A DNA stretch of 64,000 nucleotides. It comes from Pseudarthrobacter enclensis (GTDB lineage Bacteria > Actinomycetota > Actinomycetes > Actinomycetales > Micrococcaceae). The DNA lies in assembly GCF_001457025.1 (NCBI RefSeq), contig NZ_KQ758599.1:62001-126000 (forward strand). Reading direction: 5' to 3'. Under the pieces are notes generated by a model that did not search any database, was not told the DNA's origin, and was given only the letters and a program-made list of their open reading frames with translations. Shown in pieces: positions 35,601-43,097 of the stretch. Position numbers and translations under genes: made by a program. Positions within the stretch are counted from its first letter, which is position 1; each line of letters opens with the position of its first letter.

Positions 35601-35927
35601 CGACCAGCTGCCCTGGACTCCGGCGCCATCGCGGACCCGGACCCGCCAGGCGTAGTCCGCGTCGCCGTCGAGCGCCGGGCCGCCGAACGTGACCTCCGAA
35701 AGTGATGTGGACGGGACGTCACCGGAAGTCCATAACTGCCGGTGCCCGGCGTCCCGCACCGCGAGCTCGTAGCCCGACTGCCGGGACGCGGCCGGGACGG
35801 CGTCCCCCTCCAGGCAGAGCTGCCAGCTGAAGGCGGGCCGGACGGTGGCGGTGAGGCATTCCGTGAGGCCGTCCGTCATCAGTCCGCCGGCGCGCAGGGC
35901 GCCGTGCGCTGCCGCAGTGGCGTCCAT
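32613..35927 (-). CDS. Alpha-L-rhamnosidase, GH78
   Basis: Inverting alpha-L-rhamnosidase, 1104 aa with no signal peptide, so acting on imported oligosaccharides. N-terminal beta domains (PAFSWQLCLEGD, ADYAWRVRVRD) precede the (alpha/alpha)6 catalytic domain: VDTPTREKGQFLADAVN, DIPDFSLMLPEWAEEYFLRT, and TFTWEAWDLVDGTDYSQSHA. The C-terminal domain ends in a Gly/Ala/Ser-rich tail. The length is within the GH78 range. The ATG overlaps the stop of the Gfo/Idh gene by one base (TGATG). The two genes form one operon, implying that the oxidoreductase acts on a product or neighbour of rhamnosidase action. Confidence 0.92.
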   Translation of the reverse strand: MDATAAAHGALRAGGLMTDGLTECLTATVRPAFSWQLCLEGDAVPAASRQSGYELAVRDAGHRQLWTSGDVPSTSLSEVTFGGPALDGDADYAWRVRVRDGAGVQGSWSRWQPFSTGPTDTGWEADWIRRAPGGRAPLEILDNALRVAGSPALPLPCPPVRSFRLEARVRPAMGRAGLLLRGSGPGTGLLLELDSSGSVLLRRAPAWDLPAPSVPETAVLARAQADHTRAVHQERLPGKDLFPGSWQDLLVTDDGQVIRVSLDGVELLAVEEPLPAGASGRTALHQGPRSQAEYACLRVEDGETGSVLLDHRFDAGEDLAHAALAHWPGTTAHRQPDEWTLFRTTVRLAGPVRRARLYAAANHHAQLWIANAPCLGTTSFGYPGEGYYDAADVTGILAAQPAGKDIPLAALLHWYGPGQGRAAGLPGLLVRLSVDYADGRRDVFGSHACWRAAEGPYRQSGYRNDEGDPVEHLDGPAAAVLAATPLQELPPAISCGSHPTPEVPRVRPRRTRMAERFVAPRHFLTADDGTLVADFGQVIPGRPAVDFLAGVPGRTVMIRAGYTLGGDGRVDTGKTPTQNTDMSFPYTQSAGPQQYRASVHLGFRYLELPGVDAADVSRLGAVVVHGEHPAEGSFSSSDPTLDAVFGLLRDSALYGVQEQFVDTPTREKGQFLADAVNISYATMALFGEHAYTAQALREFAWSAARYWTGAADRGRYNAVYPNGDGKRDIPDFSLMLPEWAEEYFLRTGDLALVRELLPHLCDTADYARRYIPAEGPTAGLVTRLGGGSGPYLHGIVDWPAPGRFGYDMDCAAKTTVNVQACSALLATARLCAAAGQEDDAARYAGAARTLAGTIRTRLRVGGVMVDGLHEDGSPSTHASQHATSFPLSIGITDPQDVAPDAARLARMGMRQGPLTVHRLVRALLAGGLTDAVLDLFTSRDQPGWARLLDRGATFTWEAWDLVDGTDYSQSHAWSASVIKEILDHLLGVRFLAPDGGNVLIQPPLCRLEHARGAVPAGSGAVSVDWRRRNRSLELECTVPAGVTATVRLPAGTYRVKGPVPGAAVVPGPSDAGTAAAGGDGSTAGSPTRDFRVHPGSWSFALESD

Positions 35928-37195
35928 CAGGCGGCGGGGACAGGGAAGGACGTCGGGGCGGACACGGCCCAGGGAAGTCCCAGTTCGCTGAAGGTCAGGT
36001 GTTCCCGGCCGGCGCGTTCCAGGGCTTCCTCGATGCCGGCCACCACGGCATGGGCGGCCTCGCCTTCGCCCTCCCAGCGGACATGTCCGGCACCGATCGG
36101 AGTGGGCAGCGGTGCCGTGCGGACAGCTTCCAGGACCAGCATGAAGGCGCCGCTGTCACGGAGGGAACTCAGCAGCGGAACACCGGCCGTCCGGTGGGCC
36201 AGGAGGTTCTCCGCCAGGTCGTCCCGGCCGTAGGTTTCCTCCGTGCGGCCGGCTGCGGTTTCCACCACCAGCCGGTCTTCGGTGTAGTGGAACACGGCGG
36301 TTCCGGAGGACCCATGGAGGGTCACGTACGGTTCAACGGATTCGGCGGCGCAGATGGTCAGGGCGCAGGTGATCGGCAGTCCGGCAGTGGTGCGGATGCG
36401 GATGACCGAGGTGTCGTCCGACTCGATGTCATTGGCGCGGTAGAGCTCGGTTTCCACCGAGGCAACGTCCGCTGTGGTGCGGGCGCCGGCAATCCGCAGG
36501 GCGGTGGCCACGGCGTGCGCCAGCGGGTTGGTGGCCACGCCGTCCACCACGTCCACGCCGTTGATGCTGCGTTTGCCGGCCCAGCGTGAGCGCTTGTAGT
36601 AGGCCCTGTCGCGGACCCAGCGGCCGGTGGCGGAAATGCCCTCCAGTGTTCCGAGGGTTCCCGCGGCCAGCTGTTCCCTGATGGCGGCCAGTGCGTGCGA
36701 GCCGAGGCTTTGGAACCCGATCTGGACACCGTGCCCGGATGCTGCCGAGACATCGAGCAGCCGGTTGTAGTCGGCCAGCGAAGCCACCGGAGGCTTCTCC
36801 AGGTACAACGCGGCGTCGGTGGCCAGGGCCGCCAGGGCCAGTGGCGCGTGCGTCTGGATGGGCGTGGCCACAATGACCACGTCCAGGTCCGCGGTGGCGG
36901 CCAGCAGGTCTTCCAGGCCGGTGTGCACAGCGGCCGACGGCGGCACGGACCCGGGTGCCGGCGGCTGCGGGTCCGCAACGGCCACCAGGTCAACGGCGCC
37001 TGCAGCCTGCAGCCGCCCAAGGTTGCGGAGGTGGTGGGTGCCGAACCCGTGGACTCCTGCCAGGGCGATCCGCGCCGGGGCGCCGGTGGCGGCGGCCGAG
37101 GGACACGCCGCCGTTGACTCCGGCTGTGCCGCCGTGCCCGGAGCTGCCTCCCCGCTGGACGCAGCAATACTGTCAATGCCCGCCGGCGTTCCCAT
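35927..37195 (-). CDS. Gfo/Idh/MocA oxidoreductase, paralogue lacking PmoA domain
   Basis: NAD(P)-dependent oxidoreductase, 422 aa: RIALAGVHGFGTHHLRNLGR, AALYLEKPPVASLADYNRLL, FQSLGSHALAAIREQL, and a conserved RSRWAGKRSINGVDVVDGVA block that is nearly identical to the one in the fused protein at 12808-14895. The two clearly derive from a common gene; this copy ends where the PmoA-like domain would begin. The start is the ATG at 37195 with ACGGAG upstream; the longer frame to 37267 would run over an operator. Substrate unknown. It is first in an operon with the GH78 gene. Confidence 0.85.
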   Translation of the reverse strand: MGTPAGIDSIAASSGEAAPGTAAQPESTAACPSAAATGAPARIALAGVHGFGTHHLRNLGRLQAAGAVDLVAVADPQPPAPGSVPPSAAVHTGLEDLLAATADLDVVIVATPIQTHAPLALAALATDAALYLEKPPVASLADYNRLLDVSAASGHGVQIGFQSLGSHALAAIREQLAAGTLGTLEGISATGRWVRDRAYYKRSRWAGKRSINGVDVVDGVATNPLAHAVATALRIAGARTTADVASVETELYRANDIESDDTSVIRIRTTAGLPITCALTICAAESVEPYVTLHGSSGTAVFHYTEDRLVVETAAGRTEETYGRDDLAENLLAHRTAGVPLLSSLRDSGAFMLVLEAVRTAPLPTPIGAGHVRWEGEGEAAHAVVAGIEEALERAGREHLTFSELGLPWAVSAPTSFPVPAA

Positions 37196-37249
37196 GGCTC
37201 TCCGTTTCCGCCCTTCAGGGCATGCGATAACTGGCGCCACCGCTGGGCA

Positions 37250-37261
37250 GCAAGCGCTTTC
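37250..37261. promoter_or_regulatory. LacI-type operator (type A, variant)
   Basis: GCAAGCGCTTTC on the plus strand (GAAAGCGCTTGC on the minus strand), 55 bases upstream of the Gfo/Idh-rhamnosidase operon. Confidence 0.55.
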
Positions 37262-37303
37262 CACCAATCAGTGTGCGCCATCCGGAGCCGCAGAGTCCAG
37301 CTG

Positions 37304-37316
37304 TGTAACGATTCAA
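37304..37316. promoter_or_regulatory. LacI-type operator (type B)
   Basis: TGTAACGATTCAA, the reverse complement of TTGAATCGTTACA, in the divergent region between the rhamnosidase operon and the DUF624 gene. Confidence 0.5.
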
Positions 37317-37324
37317 AAAATGGC

Positions 37325-37371
37325 TTGACCCGGCCGTTGCCTTGGGTCTAGATTTTCGAGAAACCGATTAC
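37325..37371 (+). promoter_or_regulatory. Promoter of DUF624 gene with type-A operator
   Basis: TTGACC (37325-37330), 18 bp, TAGATT (37349-37354), then GAAACCGATTAC (37360-37371) over the expected +1. A roadblock design like that at 5664. Confidence 0.6.
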
Positions 37372-37434
37372 CGGCGTGACGCGGACCACTTCCGCCTTCG
37401 CCTCTGCAACGATGGAGAAGGGAAGGGATGTGCC

Positions 37435-38088
37435 ATGCTGTCCGGAACCTTTAGTGCTCGGGCCTACTCGTTCTTTGACACCCTCCTGTGGATCGCGTGC
37501 CTGAACATGCTGTGGGTGGCCTTCACGCTGCTCGGGCTGGGAGTTGCCGGGGTGGGGCCCGCCACCGCGGCGGCGCATATCCTGGTCCGGCGCCGGGCGC
37601 GCGGAGAAGCCGCCCCGCTTCGCGGATTCGCCCGGGAATACGCCCGGAACTTCGGGCGGGCCAACCTCCTGGCCCTGCCCATCCTGGCGGTGTCAGTGGC
37701 GCTGGCCGTCAACTGGAACTACTTTGCCGGCGGCCGGGACCTCTTTTCCCAACTGATGGCCGGCGGCATCTTTGTGGCGGCCATCTTCCTGGCCGGCGCC
37801 GCCTGCTACGTGTTTCCCATGTATGCCCGGTACGAGCTGCCGCTGCGGCAGTACCTGATGCTCTCCTCCCGGTTTGCCATGCGCCACCTGGCCGGAACGG
37901 TGATCCTGCTGTTCGTGACCGCGGCCGTGGCCTATGCCAGCGGTGCCGTCCCCGGGCTGGTTCCGTTCTTCAGCGCCGGCGCCTGGCTGTATGTCACCGG
38001 ATGGCTCTGCGACCGGTTCTTCACCGCCAATGACGAGTCCGTCGCGGCGGCGGAGGGCCAACCCGTGCCTGCCGTCTCCACCGCCTGA
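37435..38088 (+). CDS. DUF624/YesL-like membrane protein
   Basis: Membrane protein of 217 aa with about five hydrophobic segments. It starts MLSGTFSARAYSFFDTLLWI, followed by ACLNMLWVAFTLLGLGVAGV, the typical N-terminal pattern of the DUF624 family to which B. subtilis YesL belongs. The ATG at 37435 has AAGGGA at suitable spacing; the open frame extends upstream over the promoter and is not used. It precedes a CUT1 importer operon. Function unknown; linkage to importers suggests an accessory role. Confidence 0.78.
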   Translation: MLSGTFSARAYSFFDTLLWIACLNMLWVAFTLLGLGVAGVGPATAAAHILVRRRARGEAAPLRGFAREYARNFGRANLLALPILAVSVALAVNWNYFAGGRDLFSQLMAGGIFVAAIFLAGAACYVFPMYARYELPLRQYLMLSSRFAMRHLAGTVILLFVTAAVAYASGAVPGLVPFFSAGAWLYVTGWLCDRFFTANDESVAAAEGQPVPAVSTA

Positions 38089-38149
38089 ACCGCCGCCCCG
38101 CTGCCCGGGCGTCCCGCACGCATGCGCGTGCCCCGCTCCCTCCCAATAA

Positions 38150-38162
38150 TGAAACGTATCAA
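38150..38162. promoter_or_regulatory. LacI-type operator (type B)
   Basis: TGAAACGTATCAA, identical to the box at 52327-52339, 51 bases upstream of the LplA-like gene. Confidence 0.65.
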
Positions 38163-38213
38163 CCAAACTTCAGCCTGCAATCGCAACCCCGAAGAAGTGG
38201 AAAAGGAAAAGCC

Positions 38214-39743
38214 ATGATCCGTAGGAAACTGTCCCTGGCGGCCGCCGTCGTCACCGTCTCAGCCTTGACGCTCACCGCCTGCAGCGGCAGCGAGGAACCA
38301 GCGGCGGACCTCACCAGCGTGTCCATCATGGCCCCGTTCCTCGAGGCGCAACCGCCCAGTGCGGACGGCGCGGTGCAGAAAAAGCTGGAGGAGCTCACCG
38401 GCAAGGACGTCAACATCACGTGGACGCCCAACTCCTCCTACGAGGACAAGACCAACATCACCCTGGCCGGGTCCGACATTCCCCAGATCATGGTCATCCA
38501 GGGCAAGACCCCGGGCTTCGTGAAGAACGCCGAAGCAGGCGCCTTCTGGGACCTGACCGACAAGCTCGACAAGTACCCCAACCTCAAGACCACCTTCCCG
38601 GAAATCCAGGAGAACGCCAGCATCAACGGCAAGGTCTACGGCGTCTACCGTGGCCGCGCCCCCATGCGCGCCGCCGTCATGTTCCGCCAGGACTGGCTGG
38701 ACAAGCTGGGCCTGCAGCCGCCCAAGACCACCGAGGACCTGTACAAGGTGGCCAAGGCCTTTACCGAGCAGGACCCGGACGGCAATGGCCAGGACGACAC
38801 CTGGGGCATCACCATCCCCAAGTGGGGCGCCCTGGGCACCAACAGCCCCTATGACCTGATCGAGGAATGGTACGGAGCCGGCAACCGGTGGACCGAGAAG
38901 GACGGCAAGCTGATCCCCAGCTTCGAAACCGAGGAGTTCCTCGAAGCCAACCGGTTCGTCAAGAAGATGGTGGACGAGAAGCTCATCAACCCGGACTTTG
39001 CCACGTTCGACGGCACCAAGTGGAACGAGCCCTTCTTCAATGGCAAGGGCGGCATCATCGTGGACGTCGACTCCCGCGTGAGCGTCCTGATCAACCTCTT
39101 CAAGCAGGCCGACCCCGCCAACTTCGAAAACAAGGTGGGATTCGTCGGCAACCTCGTGGGTCCGGACGGTGAACTCCACGCCCACCCCACTGACGGCTAC
39201 TCCGGCTTCCTGGCCATCCCCAAGGCCAAGGTCCGCACTGAGGCCGAGCTGGACAAGGTGCTCGAGTTCCTCAACACCATGAACGGCAAGGACGTGGCCA
39301 CCCTCCTGAACAACGGCATCGAAGGGGTCAACTTCACCGTGGAGGACGGCAAGGCCGCCACCATCAAGCCCGAAACCCCGGAGGGCAAGGCGGTCAGCAC
39401 CGACATCAAGAGCTACGCGCAGCTCGGCATGAATGTGGCCGGCAACAACTTCTACCCGGTCAAGCAGGCCAGCGACTACGAACAGCAGGTCTTCGACAAG
39501 CGCACCGAAGTCATGGCAGAGGACCTCAAGAGCGCCGTGTACAACCCGGCCGCACCCTACGTGTCCGCCACCTACGTGGCCAAGGGCGCCCAGCTGGACA
39601 ACATCGTGGCCGACGCCCGGATCAAGTACCTCGCGGGCCAGATCGACGAGCAGGGCCTGAAGGACGCCATCAAGCTGTGGGACACCAGCGGCGGCAACAA
39701 GGTCAAGGAAGAGATCAACAAGCTGTGGCAGGACAACAAGTAA
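38214..39743 (+). CDS. LplA/YtcQ-like substrate-binding lipoprotein
   Basis: Large solute-binding protein of the LplA type, 509 aa (~80 longer than the other binding proteins here). Signal MIRRKLSLAAAVVTVSALTL, lipobox LTAC. The mature part has DVNITWTPNSSYEDKTNITL, FRQDWLDKLGLQPPKTTEDL and an EF-hand-like DPDGNGQDDTWG segment that is common in this subfamily and may bind calcium. AAAGGAAAAG precedes the ATG. The Bacillus relatives import rhamnogalacturonan-derived oligosaccharides. First gene of an operon with two permeases. Confidence 0.9.
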   Translation: MIRRKLSLAAAVVTVSALTLTACSGSEEPAADLTSVSIMAPFLEAQPPSADGAVQKKLEELTGKDVNITWTPNSSYEDKTNITLAGSDIPQIMVIQGKTPGFVKNAEAGAFWDLTDKLDKYPNLKTTFPEIQENASINGKVYGVYRGRAPMRAAVMFRQDWLDKLGLQPPKTTEDLYKVAKAFTEQDPDGNGQDDTWGITIPKWGALGTNSPYDLIEEWYGAGNRWTEKDGKLIPSFETEEFLEANRFVKKMVDEKLINPDFATFDGTKWNEPFFNGKGGIIVDVDSRVSVLINLFKQADPANFENKVGFVGNLVGPDGELHAHPTDGYSGFLAIPKAKVRTEAELDKVLEFLNTMNGKDVATLLNNGIEGVNFTVEDGKAATIKPETPEGKAVSTDIKSYAQLGMNVAGNNFYPVKQASDYEQQVFDKRTEVMAEDLKSAVYNPAAPYVSATYVAKGAQLDNIVADARIKYLAGQIDEQGLKDAIKLWDTSGGNKVKEEINKLWQDNK

Positions 39744-40721
39744 ATGGCAGCCCCTGTCGTCGAGGCTGAGGCCTCGGGGCGGGCGGCCACCCGGCCGCCC
39801 GCCCGGGAACGGAAGAACGGCAGGTTCTCCGTCCACTTTGCGCACTACAAGTGGCTCTACCTGCTCCTGCTGCCGGGTGTGCTGTACTTCGCGGTGTTCC
39901 GTTACGGTCCCATGTACGGGGTCAGCATCGCCTTCAAGGACTACGTCCCCTTCCTGGGCGTCAACGGCAGCCAGTGGGTAGGCACCCAACACTTCGAGGA
40001 CTTCTTCTCCAACCCGGATTTCCCCAGGCTGCTGGGCAACACGCTGATCCTGGCGTTCCTGAACCTGGGGATCGCCTTTCCGCTGACCATCGTGCTGGCC
40101 CTGCTGCTGAACGAGGTGCGGCTCTCCATCCTCAAGCGCACCGTCCAGACACTGGTGTACATTCCCCACTTCCTGTCCTGGACCATCGTGGCCTCGCTCA
40201 GCTTCCTGCTGTTCGCCCTGGACATCGGGCCGCTGTTCCAGTTCCTGAACGGCGTGATGGGCACCAACATCGACTTCCTGTCCGATCCCGCCTGGTTCCG
40301 TCCGCTGATCGTGCTGCAGGAAATCTGGAAGAACACCGGCTGGGGGACCATCATCTTCCTGGCCGCACTGGCCACGGTGGACCAGGACCAGTACGAAGCC
40401 GCCATCATCGACGGCGCCGGCCGGTTCCGCAGGGTCTGGCACATCACCCTCCCCGGGATCCGGTCCACGATCATCGTGATGCTGATCCTGGCCATCGGCC
40501 AGATGCTCAACACCGGGTTCGAGCAGATCTACCTGATGACCAACGCCCTCAACCGGGACGTGGCCGACGTCTTCGACACCTACGTCTACTTCGTGGGCAT
40601 CACCCAGGGCGCCTACTCCTACTCCACCGCGGTGGGCCTGTTCAAATCCCTGGTGGGCCTGGTGCTGATCTTCGGCACCAACTGGCTGGCCAAGCGGTTC
40701 AACCAGAGCGGACTGTTCTAA
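39744..40721 (+). CDS. LplB/YteP-like ABC permease
   Basis: Permease of 325 aa starting directly after the upstream stop. Membrane segments: YKWLYLLLLPGVLYFAVFRY and later ones. Typical of the LplB subfamily are YGPMYGVSIAFKDY and the EAA loop YEAAIIDGAGRFRRVWHITL. Its stop overlaps the next ATG by one base. The subfamily in Bacillus takes up unsaturated rhamnogalacturonan disaccharides or oligosaccharides. Confidence 0.92.
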   Translation: MAAPVVEAEASGRAATRPPARERKNGRFSVHFAHYKWLYLLLLPGVLYFAVFRYGPMYGVSIAFKDYVPFLGVNGSQWVGTQHFEDFFSNPDFPRLLGNTLILAFLNLGIAFPLTIVLALLLNEVRLSILKRTVQTLVYIPHFLSWTIVASLSFLLFALDIGPLFQFLNGVMGTNIDFLSDPAWFRPLIVLQEIWKNTGWGTIIFLAALATVDQDQYEAAIIDGAGRFRRVWHITLPGIRSTIIVMLILAIGQMLNTGFEQIYLMTNALNRDVADVFDTYVYFVGITQGAYSYSTAVGLFKSLVGLVLIFGTNWLAKRFNQSGLF

Positions 40722-41593
40722 TGAAGATCCACAACACCACCGGCGGCCGGATCTTCGACGCCGCCAACTACGTGTTCCTGGCCCTGATCGGCATCGTCAC
40801 GCTGCTGCCGTTCGTCTACGTCTTCGCCGGGTCCTTCGCCACCGAAGCGGAAATCACCCGGCGCGCGTTCTTCGTCTGGCCCGAACAGTTCACCCTGGGC
40901 TCCTACGAGTACATCTTCTCCACGCCGGCGTTCACCCGGGCACTTATCACCACCATCCTGGTGACGGCGGTCGGCACCCTGGTCCAGCTGGCGTTCACCG
41001 TGACCATGGCCTACCCGCTGGCCAAGAAAATGCTGCGCGGACGCAAGCTCATCCTGTCCCTGGTGGTCTTTGCCATGGTGTTCTCCGGCGGCATGATCCC
41101 CACCTTCCTGCTGGTCAAGGACCTGGGCCTGCTCAACTCCTACTGGGCGCTGATCCTGCCGGCGGCCATCAACCCGTTCAGCCTGATCATCATCAAGAAC
41201 TTCTTCCAGGAACTCCCGGCGGAACTGGAGGAATCGGCCAAGATGGACGGCGCCACGGAGATCGGGATCCTCTGGCGGATCCTGCTGCCGCTGTCCAAGC
41301 CCGTCCTGGCCACGTTCGCCCTGTTCTACGCCGTGGGCATCTGGAACGACTTCATGTCACCCCTGCTCTACCTCAGCGACAACTCCAGGTGGACGCTGCA
41401 GATGTACCTGCGGCAGGTCACTGCGGCCTCGGACCTGCTGGGAACCGGCAACGTGGACCCCAACTACATCCCGCCGGAACAGGGCATCAAGTTCGCCGTG
41501 ATCGTGGTCGCTACGCTGCCCATCCTGGTGTTCTACCCGTTCCTGCAGAAGCACTTCGCCAAAGGCATGCTCATCGGCTCCGTCAAGGGCTGA
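40721..41593 (+). CDS. LplC/YtcP-like ABC permease
   Basis: Partner permease, 290 aa. Typical features: FLALIGIVTLLPFVYVFAGS, ALITTILVTAVGTLVQLAFT, VFSGGMIPTFLLVKDLGLL, and the EAA loop LEESAKMDGATEIGILWRIL. The C-terminus HFAKGMLIGSVKG is a hallmark of the YtcP/LplC group. It overlaps the previous gene by one base (TAATG). Followed by a 61-nt hairpin element, after which the esterase genes begin. Confidence 0.92.
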   Translation: MKIHNTTGGRIFDAANYVFLALIGIVTLLPFVYVFAGSFATEAEITRRAFFVWPEQFTLGSYEYIFSTPAFTRALITTILVTAVGTLVQLAFTVTMAYPLAKKMLRGRKLILSLVVFAMVFSGGMIPTFLLVKDLGLLNSYWALILPAAINPFSLIIIKNFFQELPAELEESAKMDGATEIGILWRILLPLSKPVLATFALFYAVGIWNDFMSPLLYLSDNSRWTLQMYLRQVTAASDLLGTGNVDPNYIPPEQGIKFAVIVVATLPILVFYPFLQKHFAKGMLIGSVKG

Positions 41594-41601
41594 CCACCCC
41601 A

Positions 41602-41662
41602 GTTGCTCTATCACTTTTGGTCCCTAAAACCGGGTTTTAGGGACCAAAAGTGATAGGGCAAC
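41602..41662. repeat. 61-nt near-perfect intergenic hairpin element
   Basis: Two 29-nt arms separated by CGG. The left arm (41602-41630) starts GTTGCTCTATCACTTTTGGT; the right arm (41634-41662) is its reverse complement except one T/G wobble at the sixth pair. It is AT-richer than the genome and sits between the LplC-like permease and the CE12 esterase. No T-run follows. It may attenuate read-through, protect the upstream mRNA end, or be a copy of a dispersed palindromic repeat. Confidence 0.9.
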
Positions 41663-41686
41663 GGGATTACTTACAGAAAGAAGACC

Positions 41687-42400
41687 ATGAAAATCCTGCT
41701 CGCCGGCGACTCCACGGTCGCCACCTGCCCCACCCATGAATACCCCATGAGCGGGTGGGGGGCGCAGTTGCCGCCGCTCGTCTACTCCCGGGCATCGGTC
41801 CACAACTTCGCCAAGGGCGGGGCCAGCACGGAGTCCTTCCGCGACGAGGGGCTGTGGGCGGCGCTGCTTGCGGAGGCTTCTGAAAATGACACGGTCCTGA
41901 TCCAGTTCGGCCACAACGACCAGAAGAAGCAGCACCTGGCGGCGCGGACCGGCTACGCCGCCAACCTGCGCACCATGGTGGGGGAGGTCCGGGACCGGGG
42001 CGCGGCTCCGGTGCTCTGCACCCCGGTGGAGCGGCGGCACTTCGTGGCCGGGCCGCCGTCGTCCGTCCGCGGCGGGCGGCTTGAGGACAGCCTGGAGGAC
42101 TATCCCGAGGTGGTGCGGGAAATTGCGCTGGAACTGGCGGTCCCGCTCATCGACCTCAACGCGTGGACCCGGGAGCTGTACCTCCGCCGCGGCCGTGACG
42201 GGTCGGAGGCCCTGTTCTGCCACTTCGCGCCGGGGGAGCACGCCTACTGGCCGGACGGGCTGGCGGACAACACCCACTTCTCGCAGGACGGCGCCGCCAC
42301 GGTGGCTGCGTTCGTGGCCGGGCAGTTGTCCGGCCTCGGCCTGCCGGGACCTGCGCCGGAAGGTGCCGCCCTTACAGGTACGACGGCGGGACGCGCCTAA
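41687..42400 (+). CDS. Rhamnogalacturonan acetylesterase-like, CE12 (SGNH hydrolase)
   Basis: Intracellular SGNH/GDSL esterase, 237 aa, without signal peptide. The four blocks are present: nucleophile GDST (residues 7-10), block II Gly in KGGAST, block III GHND (~75), and the catalytic Asp-His pair in DNTHF (~194-198). Family CE12 members such as RgaE and YesT remove acetyl groups from rhamnogalacturonan. It is downstream of the LplABC-like importer, separated by the hairpin, and one base upstream of the DUF1961 gene, so co-translated with it. A-rich AGAAAGAAG precedes the ATG. Confidence 0.88.
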   Translation: MKILLAGDSTVATCPTHEYPMSGWGAQLPPLVYSRASVHNFAKGGASTESFRDEGLWAALLAEASENDTVLIQFGHNDQKKQHLAARTGYAANLRTMVGEVRDRGAAPVLCTPVERRHFVAGPPSSVRGGRLEDSLEDYPEVVREIALELAVPLIDLNAWTRELYLRRGRDGSEALFCHFAPGEHAYWPDGLADNTHFSQDGAATVAAFVAGQLSGLGLPGPAPEGAALTGTTAGRA

Positions 42401-43090
42401 GTGGGGAACGCCGGCTTGGAAACCACAACAGAGGGCACGGCAGTGCTGTACAGCAACCCGCTGGGCGGACCCGCGGATGTGGCGGACTGGGTGGCGGAAG
42501 GTCCCCTGGCGCTGGGGACCCATGAAGGAGCGCTGGAACTGTCCGGCGCGCTGGACGACGCCGAGCACGGCGACCACGCGCACTGGACGTTCTGGTGTCC
42601 CGTTGAACTGCCCGACGGGATCCGCATCAGCTGGGAGTTCCGGCCGCTGGCGGAACCAGGCCTGGCCATGCTGTTCTTTGCTGCGGGCGGCCACCATGGC
42701 CTGGACCTGTTCAGCCCGGACCTTGCCCCGCGGACCGGCTACTACCCGCAGTACCACTCGGGGGACATCGACGCCCTGCACGTCTCCTACTTCCGGCACA
42801 AGTACGAGTCCGAGCGGGCCTTCCGGACCTGCAACCTGCGCAAGAGCGCCGGCTTCGAGCTGGTGGCGCAGGGTGCTGACCCGCTGCCGCCCACGGAAGA
42901 CGCGGTGGACTTCTACCGCCTGGTGGTGGACAAGGACGGCCCGAGGGTGTCCTTTGCCATCAACGGCCTGACCCTGTTCGAGTGGACAGACTCCTCGGAC
43001 AAGGTCCTGGGCGGCGGCCGGATCGGATTCCGGCAGATGGCGCCGCTCCGGGCGGCCTACCGGAACCTCGTGGTGGAGAAGCTGCCCTGA
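42401..43090 (+). CDS. DUF1961-family protein (YesU-like)
   Basis: Protein of 229 aa that looks like a single beta-sandwich: HWTFWCPVELPDGIRISWEF, AMLFFAAGGHHGLDLFS, TGYYPQYHSGDIDALHVSYF, CNLRKSAGFELVAQGADPLP and IGFRQMAPLRAAYRNLVVEK. This matches the DUF1961 family, which includes B. subtilis YesU in the rhamnogalacturonan (yes) operon. Biochemical function is not known to me. The GTG start immediately follows the esterase stop codon, implying coupled translation and a shared pathway. Confidence 0.8.
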   Translation: MGNAGLETTTEGTAVLYSNPLGGPADVADWVAEGPLALGTHEGALELSGALDDAEHGDHAHWTFWCPVELPDGIRISWEFRPLAEPGLAMLFFAAGGHHGLDLFSPDLAPRTGYYPQYHSGDIDALHVSYFRHKYESERAFRTCNLRKSAGFELVAQGADPLPPTEDAVDFYRLVVDKDGPRVSFAINGLTLFEWTDSSDKVLGGGRIGFRQMAPLRAAYRNLVVEKLP

Positions 43091-43097
43091 GGCGGTC

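Noticed and set aside
38259..40442. A 727-codon open frame antisense to the LplA-like binding protein and permease genes
   Set aside because: It mirrors two clear genes on the plus strand, has the Gly/Val/His-rich composition typical of antisense frames in high-GC DNA, and shows no family motif.
41602..41662. Hairpin considered as an ordinary rho-independent terminator or insertion-sequence end
   Set aside because: The stem is far longer than a terminator and no T-run follows; no transposase is adjacent, so it is listed as a repeat element of unknown origin.
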